From assembly GCA_002309615.1 (NCBI GenBank), contig DBXT01000018.1:1-15166 (forward strand): 15,166 bases of DNA. The letters run 5' to 3'. Of the stretch, positions 7,253 to 15,166 are shown piece by piece. Made by a program: the position numbers and the translations under genes. How positions within the stretch are numbered: the stretch's first letter is position 1; every line of letters starts with the position of its first letter. Source of the DNA: Bacteroidales bacterium UBA1205 (GTDB taxonomy: Bacteria > Bacteroidota > Bacteroidia > Bacteroidales > WCHB1-69). The notes beneath the pieces are model-generated. The model did not search any database. It had not been told where the DNA came from and worked only from the letters and a program-made list of their open reading frames with translations.

Positions 7253-8416
7253 TTATCGTCCCAATGCTTTGATAGCATCGTTTACCTCGTTTAATTTTTC
7301 CAATTCATTCAAACGGGAATAAACCAACTTTAACATCAAAAGTGTATTATAATCTTTTGGGTCTATTTGGTGTGATTTTTCCAAATAGGGACGTGCTTTT
7401 GCCAACAAACCTTCTGCTATTTCCTTTTGCTTGTTATATTCATTATCATCCAAAATATCATCTATGTTTTTCATGATATCCACATAATTGTTATAATAGC
7501 AATTGCCGAGATTATAATTAGCATATATATCATCCGATTTCATTTCCACTGCTTTGAGCAAATATTTTTCTGCTTCTGCATATTGTTTTTGATTGGTTAA
7601 TTCCGTACCATAATTAATTAATAACGTATGATTGTTCGGATCTTTTTCCAAAGCTTTGTTCATGATATCGGCAGCTTTTTCGTTTTCTCCTGCCCACATA
7701 TATACCAACGAAGCTGAAGAAGCCATATCCACGTCAAATTTTTCTTCTGTCAGGAACATAGACTCTGCTATTTTCACCACCTTTACTGCATTAGCGGTAT
7801 CTTCGGCATCTTTATATAAATTAGCCAAGCGAACATAAGGATAAATATTTCCTTTCATTCTTTTTTTCACCAATGCCATATAATTGGTTTTGGCGATGTC
7901 TTTTTTGCCGTTCAATTCTGCGGCATATGCATAAATATAAGTGTTGTTATCATCGCTTTTATCTGCCACATGTGCTTTTTCGGCCAATTCCAAAGCTTTT
8001 TCCATATTGGTGCCTGAGCGCAACAAATCCACCGATTTTTGTATAAGCATTTGAGAGCATATTTTTAATCCCATTGCAGGAGTAGGAATACGCATACTCA
8101 CACTCACACCCGGATCCAGTGACAAAGCTTTTTCATACGATTCAAAAGCAACTTCGGCTGCATTATCACACAAATTTTTGTACACTTCGTCTTTACTATC
8201 GGCAATCAGAAGGTAGATATTTCCGCGATACATCCATGTTTTTGCTTCATTTTTGGTATCTTCTGCTTGCAAGCAACGTTCAATAGCGGCTTGTGCCTTA
8301 TCTAAATATCCGTTACTATAATGATTATACGCATTGTTCAAATCTCTTTTACCCGATTGAGCCGATGCAATTACCATTGCCAATAACAAGGCTGACATTA
8401 AAACTAACTTTTTCAT
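7253..8416 (-). CDS. Secreted/periplasmic tetratricopeptide-repeat protein
   Basis: The 387-aa protein starts with a clear Sec signal peptide: MKK, a hydrophobic core LVLMSALLLAMVIA, and a likely signal peptidase I site ASA-Q at residues 17-20. No lipobox cysteine follows, so it should be periplasmic and soluble. The remainder is helical with TPR-like repeats, for example around residues 27-50, 58-101, 230-260, 264-294, 295-310 and 340-370; typical pieces are AFESYEKALSLDPG and EAEKYLLKAVEMKSDD. TPR proteins serve as protein-binding scaffolds; no enzyme motif is seen. It lies 50 bp after gyrA on the same strand, so read-through from gyrA is likely; a one-mismatch -7 box (TAAAATTG, 8456-8449) could give a weak promoter of its own. 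I recall a TPR gene following gyrA in Bacteroides, but this is memory, not shown here. Its function is unknown. Confidence 0.85.
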   Translation of the reverse strand: MKKLVLMSALLLAMVIASAQSGKRDLNNAYNHYSNGYLDKAQAAIERCLQAEDTKNEAKTWMYRGNIYLLIADSKDEVYKNLCDNAAEVAFESYEKALSLDPGVSVSMRIPTPAMGLKICSQMLIQKSVDLLRSGTNMEKALELAEKAHVADKSDDNNTYIYAYAAELNGKKDIAKTNYMALVKKRMKGNIYPYVRLANLYKDAEDTANAVKVVKIAESMFLTEEKFDVDMASSASLVYMWAGENEKAADIMNKALEKDPNNHTLLINYGTELTNQKQYAEAEKYLLKAVEMKSDDIYANYNLGNCYYNNYVDIMKNIDDILDDNEYNKQKEIAEGLLAKARPYLEKSHQIDPKDYNTLLMLKLVYSRLNELEKLNEVNDAIKALGR

Positions 8417-8466
8417 ATCTATTATTGTTTAGTCGGTTATTATTCTATCAATTTTAATTATACTTT

Positions 8467-10971
8467 TTATTCCACTTCTTCAGTACCTGTTTCGTCATTA
8501 TTATTACTTTCTTCCGATATTTCCTCTGTAGGCACTTGTGTTACCGCAGCTATACTGTCTGTTTCCTTCAAATTAATAAGTCTTACTCCTTGTGCAGTAC
8601 GACCCAAAATTCTCAAATCCGAAACTTTCATTCTTATTGTTATACCACTGCGATTCATTATCATCAAATCATCTTCGTCCGTAACATCTTTAATGGCGAC
8701 CAAATTACCTGTCTTCTCTGTTATATTAATGGTTTTTACCCCTTTTCCGCCTCTATTGGTTTCTCTATAATCATCCAATGAAGAACGTTTCCCGTATCCG
8801 TGTTCCGAAACCACTAATATATCTTTCTTATTATCATCTTCTACACAAATCATGCCAACCACTCTATCGTTGTTGTCTGATAAGGTTATTCCCTTTACAC
8901 CGGAAGCATTTCTACCCATGGGGCGAACTTGTTCGTCACGAAAACGAACGGCCTTTCCGGCATAAGATGCTAATAACACCACCGATTTGCCATTGGTGAG
9001 GCATGCATTCAACAAAGTATCGCCGTCTCTAACGGTGATGGCATTAATACCATTTTTACGAGGACGGGAATAGGCTTCCAATGATGTTTTTTTCACTATA
9101 CCTTTTTCGGTACACAATATTACATAATTATTATTAATGTAATCGGCATCGGAAATACTCTTCAAATTGATAATTGCCTTAATATTATCACCATCTTCTA
9201 AGTTAATTAAATTCTTAATATACTGTCCTTTAGATGTTCTTCCGCCTTCCACTATTTCAAACACTCTCAACCAGAAACATTTACCTTTTTCGGTGAAAAA
9301 CAATAAATAATTATGGTTGGTAGCCGTATAGATATGTTCTATAAAATCGTCGGTGCGGCGAGTGTTAGCACCTACCAGACCTTTACCGCCTCTGTTTTGC
9401 ACTCTGTACTCATTCAAACTCGTTCGTTTAATGTATCCTTGATGTGTAATGGTGATTACTACATCATCATCGGCAATAACATCTTCTATGCGGAAATCGG
9501 AGGCTGCATATTCAATGCGGCTTCTTCTATCGTCACCGTATTTGGCTTTTATTTCCAACATTTCGGTTTTTATCACTTCCATACGCATGGATTCGTCGGA
9601 GAGGAAACTATTGAGGTAATCTATTTTTGCTTTTAACTCATCGTATTCTTTTTGCAATTCCTCTCTTGCCAAGCCGGTGAGTTGCCTCAAACGCATTTCC
9701 ACTATTGCATCGGCTTGCAGTTTGGAAAAGCCCCATTTGTCCATCAAACCCTGACGAGCTATATCCACCGTGTGAGAAGATTTGATAAGAGCAATAATCT
9801 CATCAATGATATCCAATGCCTTGATAAAACCTTCCACCAAATGCATTCTCTCTTGAGCTTTCTTCAATTCAAACTGAGCCCTGCGAATAACCACTTGATG
9901 ACGATGATTAACAAAACATACTATTAAATCGCGAATGTTCAATGTTTGCGGCCTGCCGTTGACCAATGCCACATTGTTGACATTATAGGATGTTTGCAAC
10001 GGAGAATATTGGTACAATTTATTTAACACCACGCTTGGACGGGCATCACGTTTTAATTCCAACACCACTCTTACATCGCGTTTGGATTCATCACGAATTT
10101 CGCTGATTCCTTCTATTTTGGCATCTTTAACCAAATTGGCTATTTTTTGTACCATTTCCGATTTGTTCACCTGATACGGTATGCTGGTAATGACTATACG
10201 TTCATGACCATGGGCATGTTCAGCGTCTTCTATGATCACATCACCACGCATAATTATACGACCTTTGCCCGTAAGCAACGCATCTTTAACACCGTCGTAA
10301 CCGTATATGGTACAACCGGTGGGAAAATCAGGTGCTTTCACATATTGCAGAAGATCTTCGGTGGAAATTTCTTTATTGTCGATATAGGCAACTATACCAT
10401 CCACTACTTCACTCAAATTGTGTGGGGGCATATTGGTAGCCATACCGACAGCAATACCGGAAGAGCCGTTAACCAATAGATTGGGTATTTTGGTAGGCAA
10501 AACCACAGGCTCCTTGCGAGAGTCGTCAAAATTATTTTGGAAATCCACGGTTTCTTTATCTATATCGGCAAGCAACTCGTTGGACATAGTTTCTAAACGT
10601 GCTTCGGTGTAACGATAGGCAGCAGGGCTGTCACCGTCTATAGATCCGAAGTTTCCTTGTCCGTCCACCAAAGTATAACGCATAGACCACGGCTGTGCCA
10701 AACGCACAAGAGCATCGTAAACGGAACTATCACCGTGAGGGTGATACTTACCGAGAACGTCACCGACTATGGTGGCGCATTTTTTGTGTGGAGAGCTGTG
10801 TAAAAGCCCCAATTCGTTCATGGAATAAAGAATACGGCGATGCACGGGTTTTAAACCGTCCCGCACATCCGGCAAAGCTCTGGAAACTATTACCGACATA
10901 GAATAATCTATGTACGCCGATTTCATTTGTTCTTCAATATCAACAGGAATAATTCTACCAAAATCTTCCAT
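8467..10971 (-). CDS. gyrA: DNA gyrase subunit A
   Basis: The 834-aa product is the DNA-breaking subunit of the type IIA topoisomerase that, with GyrB, introduces negative supercoils. The winged-helix/tower region holds RALPDVRDGLKPVHRRIL (31-48) and the catalytic tyrosine Y121 in AAYRYTEARL with R120. The quinolone-determining region HPHGDSSVYDALVRL keeps Ser at 82 and Asp at 86 (E. coli S83 and D87), the susceptible states. The C-terminal beta-pinwheel carries a GyrA-box-like QNRGGKG (525-531), which favours gyrase over ParC, and a second copy-like NRGGKG near 745. The protein ends in an acidic tail rich in Glu, Asn and Asp. Length is normal. The start at 10971 lies about 30 nt downstream of the predicted transcription start. 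The TPR gene follows 50 bp after its stop. Confidence 0.97.
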   Translation of the reverse strand: MEDFGRIIPVDIEEQMKSAYIDYSMSVIVSRALPDVRDGLKPVHRRILYSMNELGLLHSSPHKKCATIVGDVLGKYHPHGDSSVYDALVRLAQPWSMRYTLVDGQGNFGSIDGDSPAAYRYTEARLETMSNELLADIDKETVDFQNNFDDSRKEPVVLPTKIPNLLVNGSSGIAVGMATNMPPHNLSEVVDGIVAYIDNKEISTEDLLQYVKAPDFPTGCTIYGYDGVKDALLTGKGRIIMRGDVIIEDAEHAHGHERIVITSIPYQVNKSEMVQKIANLVKDAKIEGISEIRDESKRDVRVVLELKRDARPSVVLNKLYQYSPLQTSYNVNNVALVNGRPQTLNIRDLIVCFVNHRHQVVIRRAQFELKKAQERMHLVEGFIKALDIIDEIIALIKSSHTVDIARQGLMDKWGFSKLQADAIVEMRLRQLTGLAREELQKEYDELKAKIDYLNSFLSDESMRMEVIKTEMLEIKAKYGDDRRSRIEYAASDFRIEDVIADDDVVITITHQGYIKRTSLNEYRVQNRGGKGLVGANTRRTDDFIEHIYTATNHNYLLFFTEKGKCFWLRVFEIVEGGRTSKGQYIKNLINLEDGDNIKAIINLKSISDADYINNNYVILCTEKGIVKKTSLEAYSRPRKNGINAITVRDGDTLLNACLTNGKSVVLLASYAGKAVRFRDEQVRPMGRNASGVKGITLSDNNDRVVGMICVEDDNKKDILVVSEHGYGKRSSLDDYRETNRGGKGVKTINITEKTGNLVAIKDVTDEDDLMIMNRSGITIRMKVSDLRILGRTAQGVRLINLKETDSIAAVTQVPTEEISEESNNNDETGTEEVE

Positions 10972-11006
10972 TATATCTTTTTTATATACTACAATACATT
11001 ATTAAT

Positions 11007-11014
11007 CAAAGTTA
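11007..11014 (-). promoter_or_regulatory. gyrA promoter, -7 box
   Basis: The minus strand reads TAACTTTG, an exact TAnnTTTG match, with a predicted start near 11001 and a leader of about 30 nt. A TTTCG about 22 bp upstream (11041-11037) is at best a weak -33 element. Long A/T runs (11046-11054, 11068-11075, 11092-11099, 11103-11110) fill the DNA up to the clpC promoter. Confidence 0.65.
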
Positions 11015-11146
11015 TGCATATTTCAATGCTAATTTACGAAAGTACAAAAAAAAACGATACCAAATGCAAAAAAAATCTTTTTTTATTCAACTTTTTTTTG
11101 TTAAAAAAAACAATCTTCCTCAAAAGAGCATTAAATGGAAATAAAG

Positions 11147-11154
11147 TAATTTTG
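11147..11154 (+). promoter_or_regulatory. clpC operon promoter, -7 box
   Basis: TAATTTTG matches TAnnTTTG exactly. A start near 11158-11161 would leave a leader of about 25 nt before ATG 11184. No CIRCE-like inverted repeat (TTAGCACTC-N9-GAGTGCTAA) or other heat-shock operator is visible, so housekeeping sigma control is the simplest reading. Confidence 0.65.
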
Positions 11155-11183
11155 TTATCTTAAAAATATTGTATTTTCATAGT

Positions 11184-13739
11184 ATGAGTAAGTGGAATTT
11201 TTCTGAAAATTTGATAAAAATATTACAAAACAGTGCTTTACAAGCTCAAACATATCATAGCACCACTATAGGTGTTGAACATATATTTTTGAGTATGTTG
11301 GAAGGAAACTATCCGGCTATAGAAAATTTCTTTGCCCACAAAGGTATCAACACAAAATTTCTCATAGAATCCATAGGTTCCAAAATATATATTCATGATG
11401 ATGATTATGTTCCCAATATAGAGTCATCGCACATACCGCTAATCAAGCAATCCACAAATTTATTAGACATAGCCGCAATTAAAGCTAAATCGCTGAATGC
11501 GGCTCAAATAGAAGTGGAACACCTGCTTATGGCCATTGCATGGCAAGATTTTAACATTCCTAAGGTAATATTGAACGATAACGGCATATCGTACAATGAC
11601 ATATACAACTATTTCAAGGATTTTTCTGACGCATATCTGCCTTCCCAAGACGATACTATCAGAAATCAAAGCGACAGCGATGAATACATGGATGACGAGG
11701 ACACACCTGACATGCCGAAAAGAATGGAACGAAGCAGAGCCAAGGGGGCGGGAGTAAAAAAGAAAAAGAGTCAAACTCCCAATTTGGATGCCTACGGAAG
11801 AGATTTAAACAAGGCGGCTGAAGAAGGAAGATTAGACCCCGTGGTGGGGCGTGAAAAAGAATTGGAAAGAATAGCCCAAGTGCTCAGCAGACGCAAAAAG
11901 AACAACCCCATACTTATAGGCGAACCCGGTGTGGGCAAATCGGCCATAGCCGAAGGCTTGGCACTCAAGATATTACAAAAACAGGTACCCCGTATTTTGC
12001 TCAACAAAAGAATAATTGCTTTGGATATTGCTTCCATGTTAGCAGGCACCAAATATCGCGGACAATTTGAAGAGAGAATGAAAAACGTACTTTGGGAAGT
12101 GGAATCCAATCCCGATATTATTCTTTTTATTGACGAAATCCACACCATAGTGGGTGCCGGCAATGCTTCTGGGGCTTTAGATGCTTCTAATATGTTCAAG
12201 CCGGCCTTGGCCCGCGGAGAACTCCAATGTATAGGTGCCACCACGCTGGATGAATATCGCAACAGTATAGAATCGGACGGAGCATTGGAACGCCGTTTCC
12301 AAAAAATATTGGTAGAGCCTACTTCTCCGGAAGAAACCATACAGATATTAAACAATATCAAAAGTAAGTACGAAGACCATCACATGGTGCATTATACCGA
12401 AGAGGCCATTCGTGCTTGCGTTCATCTTACACAACGTTATATTACCGACCGTTGCCTACCCGACAAAGCCATAGATGCCTTAGATGAAGCCGGTGCCAGA
12501 GTACATATCAACAATATAGTTATACCCGACAACATCACCAATTTAGAAAAACAAATAGAAGTTTTGGACGAAGAAAAACGTTTGGCCATAGAACAACAAC
12601 GCTACGAAGAAGCGGGTCGCATACGCGATAATATCAACACGCTTCAACAGCAACTTGAACAAACAAAGAAAGAGTGGGATGAAAGTTTGAATTTAATAAG
12701 AGAAGAGGTTACAGAAGAAACCATTGCCGATGTTATTGCCATGACCACCGGTATACCCGTCAACCGTATCAACAGCAATACCACCAATCGTCTTCAAAAT
12801 ATGGAAGAAGAATTGAAAAACACCATTATCGGTCAAGACGATGCGGTAAAAACTATTTGTAAGGCCATCCGTCGCAATAAAGTGGGCTTAAAAGACCCTT
12901 CCCGCCCGATAGGAACCTTTTTATTTGTAGGTCCCACCGGTGTGGGTAAAACATTTTTGTGCAAAATATTGGCTAAATACTTATTCGATTCGGAAGATGC
13001 CATAGTAAGAATTGATATGAGCGAATATATGGAAAAATTCTCCATCACCCGACTCATAGGAGCACCTCCGGGCTATGTGGGTTATGAAGAAGGAGGCGGG
13101 CAACTTACCGAAAAAATTCGTCGCAAGCCTTATTCTATAGTGCTGTTGGACGAAATTGAGAAAGCCCATCCCGATGTATTCAATTTGTTGCTGCAAGTGT
13201 TTGACGAAGGTCACTTAACCGATAGTTTGGGAAGAAAAGTGGATTTTAAAAATACCATCATCATCATGACTTCCAATGTGGGCAGCCGTCAACTGAAAGA
13301 CTTTGGGCAAGGTGTTGGCTTTAGCACCAATGCAAGACAAGAAAATTATAAAAAAGATATACAACGCACCATAGAGGATGCTATCTCCAAACAATTTGCC
13401 CCTGAATTTATCAATAGAATTGACGACATCATATTCTTTAATTCGTTAAGCAAGGAAGACATCCACAAAATAATAGATATAGAGTTGAAACATGTATATC
13501 AAAAACTGAATGATATCAATATTAAAATAGCTTTATCGGAACAATTAAAAGACTTTATTGCCGATAAAGGATGGAGTTCTCAATACGGGGCTCGTCCGCT
13601 CAAACGTGCCATTCAACAATATATAGAAGACGTGTTGGCAGAAGAAATTGTTAATGAATCCATCCACAACGGTGATTCCTTGCTGATAGACTACGACACA
13701 AAAGAAGAAAAAGTAATAGTGACTCATCAAGAAGCATAA
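11184..13739 (+). CDS. clpC: ATP-dependent Clp protease ATP-binding subunit ClpC
   Basis: The 851-aa product is a class I Hsp100/Clp AAA+ unfoldase that feeds proteins to ClpP. In order: a double Clp-N domain (about 1-145), a charged linker that is acidic then lysine-rich (about 155-198), AAA-1 with Walker A GEPGVGKS (246-253) and Walker B ILFIDEIH (313-320), a UVR-like coiled middle segment (about 452-495, including RYEEAGRIRDNI), AAA-2 with Walker A GPTGVGKT (583-590) and Walker B IVLLDEIEKAHPD (652-664), and a C-terminal ClpB-D2-small domain ending near 840. The short middle region and the tripeptide VGF (711-713), matching the ClpP-docking loop, support ClpC over ClpB. I chose ATG 11184, since MSKWNF aligns with the usual start; an in-frame TTG at 11169 is possible but less likely. 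It is divergent from gyrA and heads an operon with a glycosyltransferase. Confidence 0.95.
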   Translation: MSKWNFSENLIKILQNSALQAQTYHSTTIGVEHIFLSMLEGNYPAIENFFAHKGINTKFLIESIGSKIYIHDDDYVPNIESSHIPLIKQSTNLLDIAAIKAKSLNAAQIEVEHLLMAIAWQDFNIPKVILNDNGISYNDIYNYFKDFSDAYLPSQDDTIRNQSDSDEYMDDEDTPDMPKRMERSRAKGAGVKKKKSQTPNLDAYGRDLNKAAEEGRLDPVVGREKELERIAQVLSRRKKNNPILIGEPGVGKSAIAEGLALKILQKQVPRILLNKRIIALDIASMLAGTKYRGQFEERMKNVLWEVESNPDIILFIDEIHTIVGAGNASGALDASNMFKPALARGELQCIGATTLDEYRNSIESDGALERRFQKILVEPTSPEETIQILNNIKSKYEDHHMVHYTEEAIRACVHLTQRYITDRCLPDKAIDALDEAGARVHINNIVIPDNITNLEKQIEVLDEEKRLAIEQQRYEEAGRIRDNINTLQQQLEQTKKEWDESLNLIREEVTEETIADVIAMTTGIPVNRINSNTTNRLQNMEEELKNTIIGQDDAVKTICKAIRRNKVGLKDPSRPIGTFLFVGPTGVGKTFLCKILAKYLFDSEDAIVRIDMSEYMEKFSITRLIGAPPGYVGYEEGGGQLTEKIRRKPYSIVLLDEIEKAHPDVFNLLLQVFDEGHLTDSLGRKVDFKNTIIIMTSNVGSRQLKDFGQGVGFSTNARQENYKKDIQRTIEDAISKQFAPEFINRIDDIIFFNSLSKEDIHKIIDIELKHVYQKLNDINIKIALSEQLKDFIADKGWSSQYGARPLKRAIQQYIEDVLAEEIVNESIHNGDSLLIDYDTKEEKVIVTHQEA

Positions 13740-13741
13740 AT

Positions 13742-14866
13742 ATGAGAATAGGTATCAACACTCGCTTATTTGTCAAAGGTAAAATGGACGGCATAGCATG
13801 GTATTCGTATGAAATTATACGACGCCTTGTGCAAAATCACCCTGAGGATGAATTTGTTTTCTTTTTTGACAGACAGCCTGACCCATATTTTATATTCGGT
13901 CAGAATATAAAACCGGTGGTGGTTAAACCCCAAGCCAGACATCCTTTTTTGTGGATATTGTTCTTTGAAATAGGAATTAAGCGAGCACTGAAAAAAGAAA
14001 AGATAGACGTGTTTCTATCTACCGACGGATGGTTATGCCTTAATACGGATATCAAAACCGTTAATGTGATTCATGATATTAATTTTGAGCATTTTCCGCT
14101 GATGAGTCCGCCTTTGTACAGGGCTTATTATAAATATTTTTTTCCTAAATTCGCTCATAAAGCAGACATTTTGGCTACCGTTTCCAACTTTTCTCGTCAA
14201 GATATTATTTGCCATTACAATGTGGACAACAAAAAAGTGGTGGTGGCACCCAATGCCGCTGCCGAAGACTTTCATGAAATATCACCTGAAGAAAAGTCGG
14301 CAACACGCCAGCAATATAGCAATGGCTTTCCGTACTTTATATTTGTCGGAACCGCCAACAAACGCAAAAACATTGTCAATATACTCCTCTCTTTTGAGCG
14401 ATTCAGAAAAAAAGGTTTTGTGGCAAAACTTGTATTTGCAGGTATGCAAAAATATTGGGACAAAGAGATGAAACAGACGCTGCAATCCATGCAATACAAA
14501 CAAGACGTGATATTTACCGGATATGTAAGCACCACCGAAATAAATAGGTTGCTCTCCTCTGCGGCTGCCCTGCTCTATCCTTCTATTTTTGAAGGTTTCG
14601 GAGTGCCTATTTTAGAAGCTTTCGCTTGCTCCACCCCTGTAATCACCTCCAATTGCAGTGCTATGCCTGAAGTAGCCGGAAACGCCGCCATTAAAGTGAA
14701 TCCGCTTAATATTAAAGAAATTTGTATCGCCATGGAAAAAATTCTACAAGACGAAACCCTCAGACTTTCACTTATAGAATTGGGAAAAAACAGACTTAGC
14801 ACTTTTTCTTGGGACAAAAGTGCTGATATTTTATGGAATCAAATTTGTAAACTGTATCAAAAATAA
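13742..14866 (+). CDS. GT4-family glycosyltransferase
   Basis: The 374-aa protein is a retaining, GT-B fold glycosyltransferase of the GT4 family, cytosolic or peripheral to the inner membrane. The N-terminal domain starts MRIGINTRLF with a Gly-containing loop (GKMDGIAWY, 13-21) and contains the conserved VIHDINFEHFP (109-119). The C-terminal nucleotide-sugar domain has FVGTANKRKN (201-210) and the diagnostic E-x7-E motif EGFGVPILE (E284, E292) followed by STPVITSNCSAMPEVAG. No signal peptide or transmembrane segment is seen. The ATG is 2 nt after the clpC stop, so the pair should be co-transcribed and possibly translationally coupled. Sugar donor and acceptor cannot be inferred; lipopolysaccharide or capsule assembly is the usual role of such proteins in this phylum. 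A functional link with ClpC is not evident. Confidence 0.9.
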   Translation: MRIGINTRLFVKGKMDGIAWYSYEIIRRLVQNHPEDEFVFFFDRQPDPYFIFGQNIKPVVVKPQARHPFLWILFFEIGIKRALKKEKIDVFLSTDGWLCLNTDIKTVNVIHDINFEHFPLMSPPLYRAYYKYFFPKFAHKADILATVSNFSRQDIICHYNVDNKKVVVAPNAAAEDFHEISPEEKSATRQQYSNGFPYFIFVGTANKRKNIVNILLSFERFRKKGFVAKLVFAGMQKYWDKEMKQTLQSMQYKQDVIFTGYVSTTEINRLLSSAAALLYPSIFEGFGVPILEAFACSTPVITSNCSAMPEVAGNAAIKVNPLNIKEICIAMEKILQDETLRLSLIELGKNRLSTFSWDKSADILWNQICKLYQK

Positions 14867-15131
14867 GCCAAATGCCACAAGCATTTATCAGATTTTCAAT
14901 CCCGTATTGACAGATTGCGAGTATTTGTATGTGTTTGTTTGTTGTTGCTGTTTATTATTCTTTGCACTTTGCAAAGACAGTATCATGCTTGTTATATAAA
15001 TTGAACTTATCGAAAAATACTGCCGAATAGATTGGGTGTTATAGCTTGAAAAACACAACAACATATATACTTATTTGATTATCAATCTATTATTTTTTAT
15101 CAAAAACCACTGTTTGTAATGTTTTTTTTTA
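14867..15131. other. Non-coding stretch before tRNA-Ser
   Basis: This stretch holds no credible gene in either direction. It contains two small inverted repeats: AAATGC-CACAA-GCATTT (14870-14886), just after the glycosyltransferase stop but without a T-run, and CTTTGCA-CTT-TGCAAAG (14960-14976). Neither is a strong terminator, so the end of the clpC operon transcript is unclear. A G/T-rich stretch (TTTGTATGTGTTTGTTTG type, about 14926-14950) precedes the second repeat. Confidence 0.5.
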
Positions 15132-15139
15132 TACTTTTG
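15132..15139 (+). promoter_or_regulatory. tRNA-Ser promoter, -7 box
   Basis: TACTTTTG matches TAnnTTTG exactly and lies 5 nt before the first tRNA base, so transcription would begin at or within a few nucleotides of the mature 5' end. A TTTG at 15113-15116 is 15 bp upstream, shorter than the usual 19-21 bp gap to a -33 element. Confidence 0.65.
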
Positions 15140-15144
15140 CAAAC

Positions 15145-15166
15145 GGAGAGATGGCAGAGTGGTCGA
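15145..15166 (+). tRNA. tRNA-Ser, 5' part (truncated by window edge)
   Basis: GGAGAGATGGCAGAGTGGTC from 15145 is the typical bacterial tRNA-Ser 5' end: acceptor strand GGAGAGA, then TG and the start of the D arm GCAGAGTGGTCGA. The anticodon, variable arm and 3' end lie beyond the right edge, so the isoacceptor cannot be given. Identity rests on the acceptor and D-arm sequence only. Confidence 0.8.

Noticed and set aside
10720..10760. Quinolone-resistance changes in GyrA
   Set aside because: Residues matching E. coli S83 and D87 are Ser and Asp, the susceptible states.
11169..11183. TTG start for clpC, five codons upstream
   Set aside because: ATG 11184 gives the usual ClpC N terminus (MSKWNF), and TTG starts are rare; the extra residues add no conserved sequence.
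11792..12361. Minus-strand frame of 189 codons inside clpC
   Set aside because: Lies wholly opposite the conserved AAA-1 domain and has no recognisable motif; a mirror of clpC codon bias.
14960..14976. Inverted repeat CTTTGCA/TGCAAAG as a terminator or operator
   Set aside because: Only 7 bp with no T-run after it; too weak to call as a terminator and no regulator nearby to suggest an operator.

Overview
The window looks like chromosomal DNA of an AT-rich member of the Bacteroidota, probably an anaerobe of Bacteroidales type. Three things point there: a 16S rRNA 5' domain with a bacterial start, seven upstream sites matching the Bacteroidota -7 promoter box TAnnTTTG, and a gene set (fused KorA with KorB, GyrA followed by a TPR lipoprotein-like/secreted protein, ClpC) familiar from that phylum. 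The genus cannot be named from this sequence; the 16S V1 region does not match a genus I recognise.

Layout, left to right. (1) Minus strand: the first ~320 nt of a 16S rRNA gene (the rest lies beyond the left edge), with a ~170-nt leader and its promoter. (2) A ~320-bp pyrimidine-rich spacer with helically spaced T-runs, then on the plus strand a low-specificity threonine aldolase. (3) A bidirectional hairpin terminator, then on the minus strand korA-korB, a two-gene 2-oxoacid (2-oxoglutarate type) ferredoxin oxidoreductase operon. (4) Divergent from korA, a plus-strand pair: a WecA/MraY-family sugar-phosphate transferase and a membrane-anchored lytic transglycosylase, ending in a perfect 16-bp bidirectional hairpin. 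(5) Minus strand: gyrA followed by a secreted TPR protein. (6) Divergent from gyrA, plus strand: clpC followed 2 nt later by a GT4 glycosyltransferase. (7) A 278-bp non-coding stretch, then the first 22 nt of a tRNA-Ser at the right edge.

The architecture is very regular: three divergent intergenic regions (rrn/ltaE, korA/wecA-like, gyrA/clpC) each carry two oppositely facing TAnnTTTG boxes, and the two convergent junctions (ltaE/korB and mltD-like/TPR) each carry one symmetric hairpin. Genes cover core functions: translation (rRNA, tRNA), anaerobic central metabolism (KorAB), amino-acid metabolism (threonine/glycine), envelope glycan synthesis and peptidoglycan turnover, DNA topology, and protein quality control.

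No mobile element, CRISPR array, toxin-antitoxin pair, phage gene or evident new defence system is visible. The most notable unexplained structure is the phased T-tract array between the rRNA and threonine aldolase promoters, with a smaller similar block between korA and the wecA-like gene.
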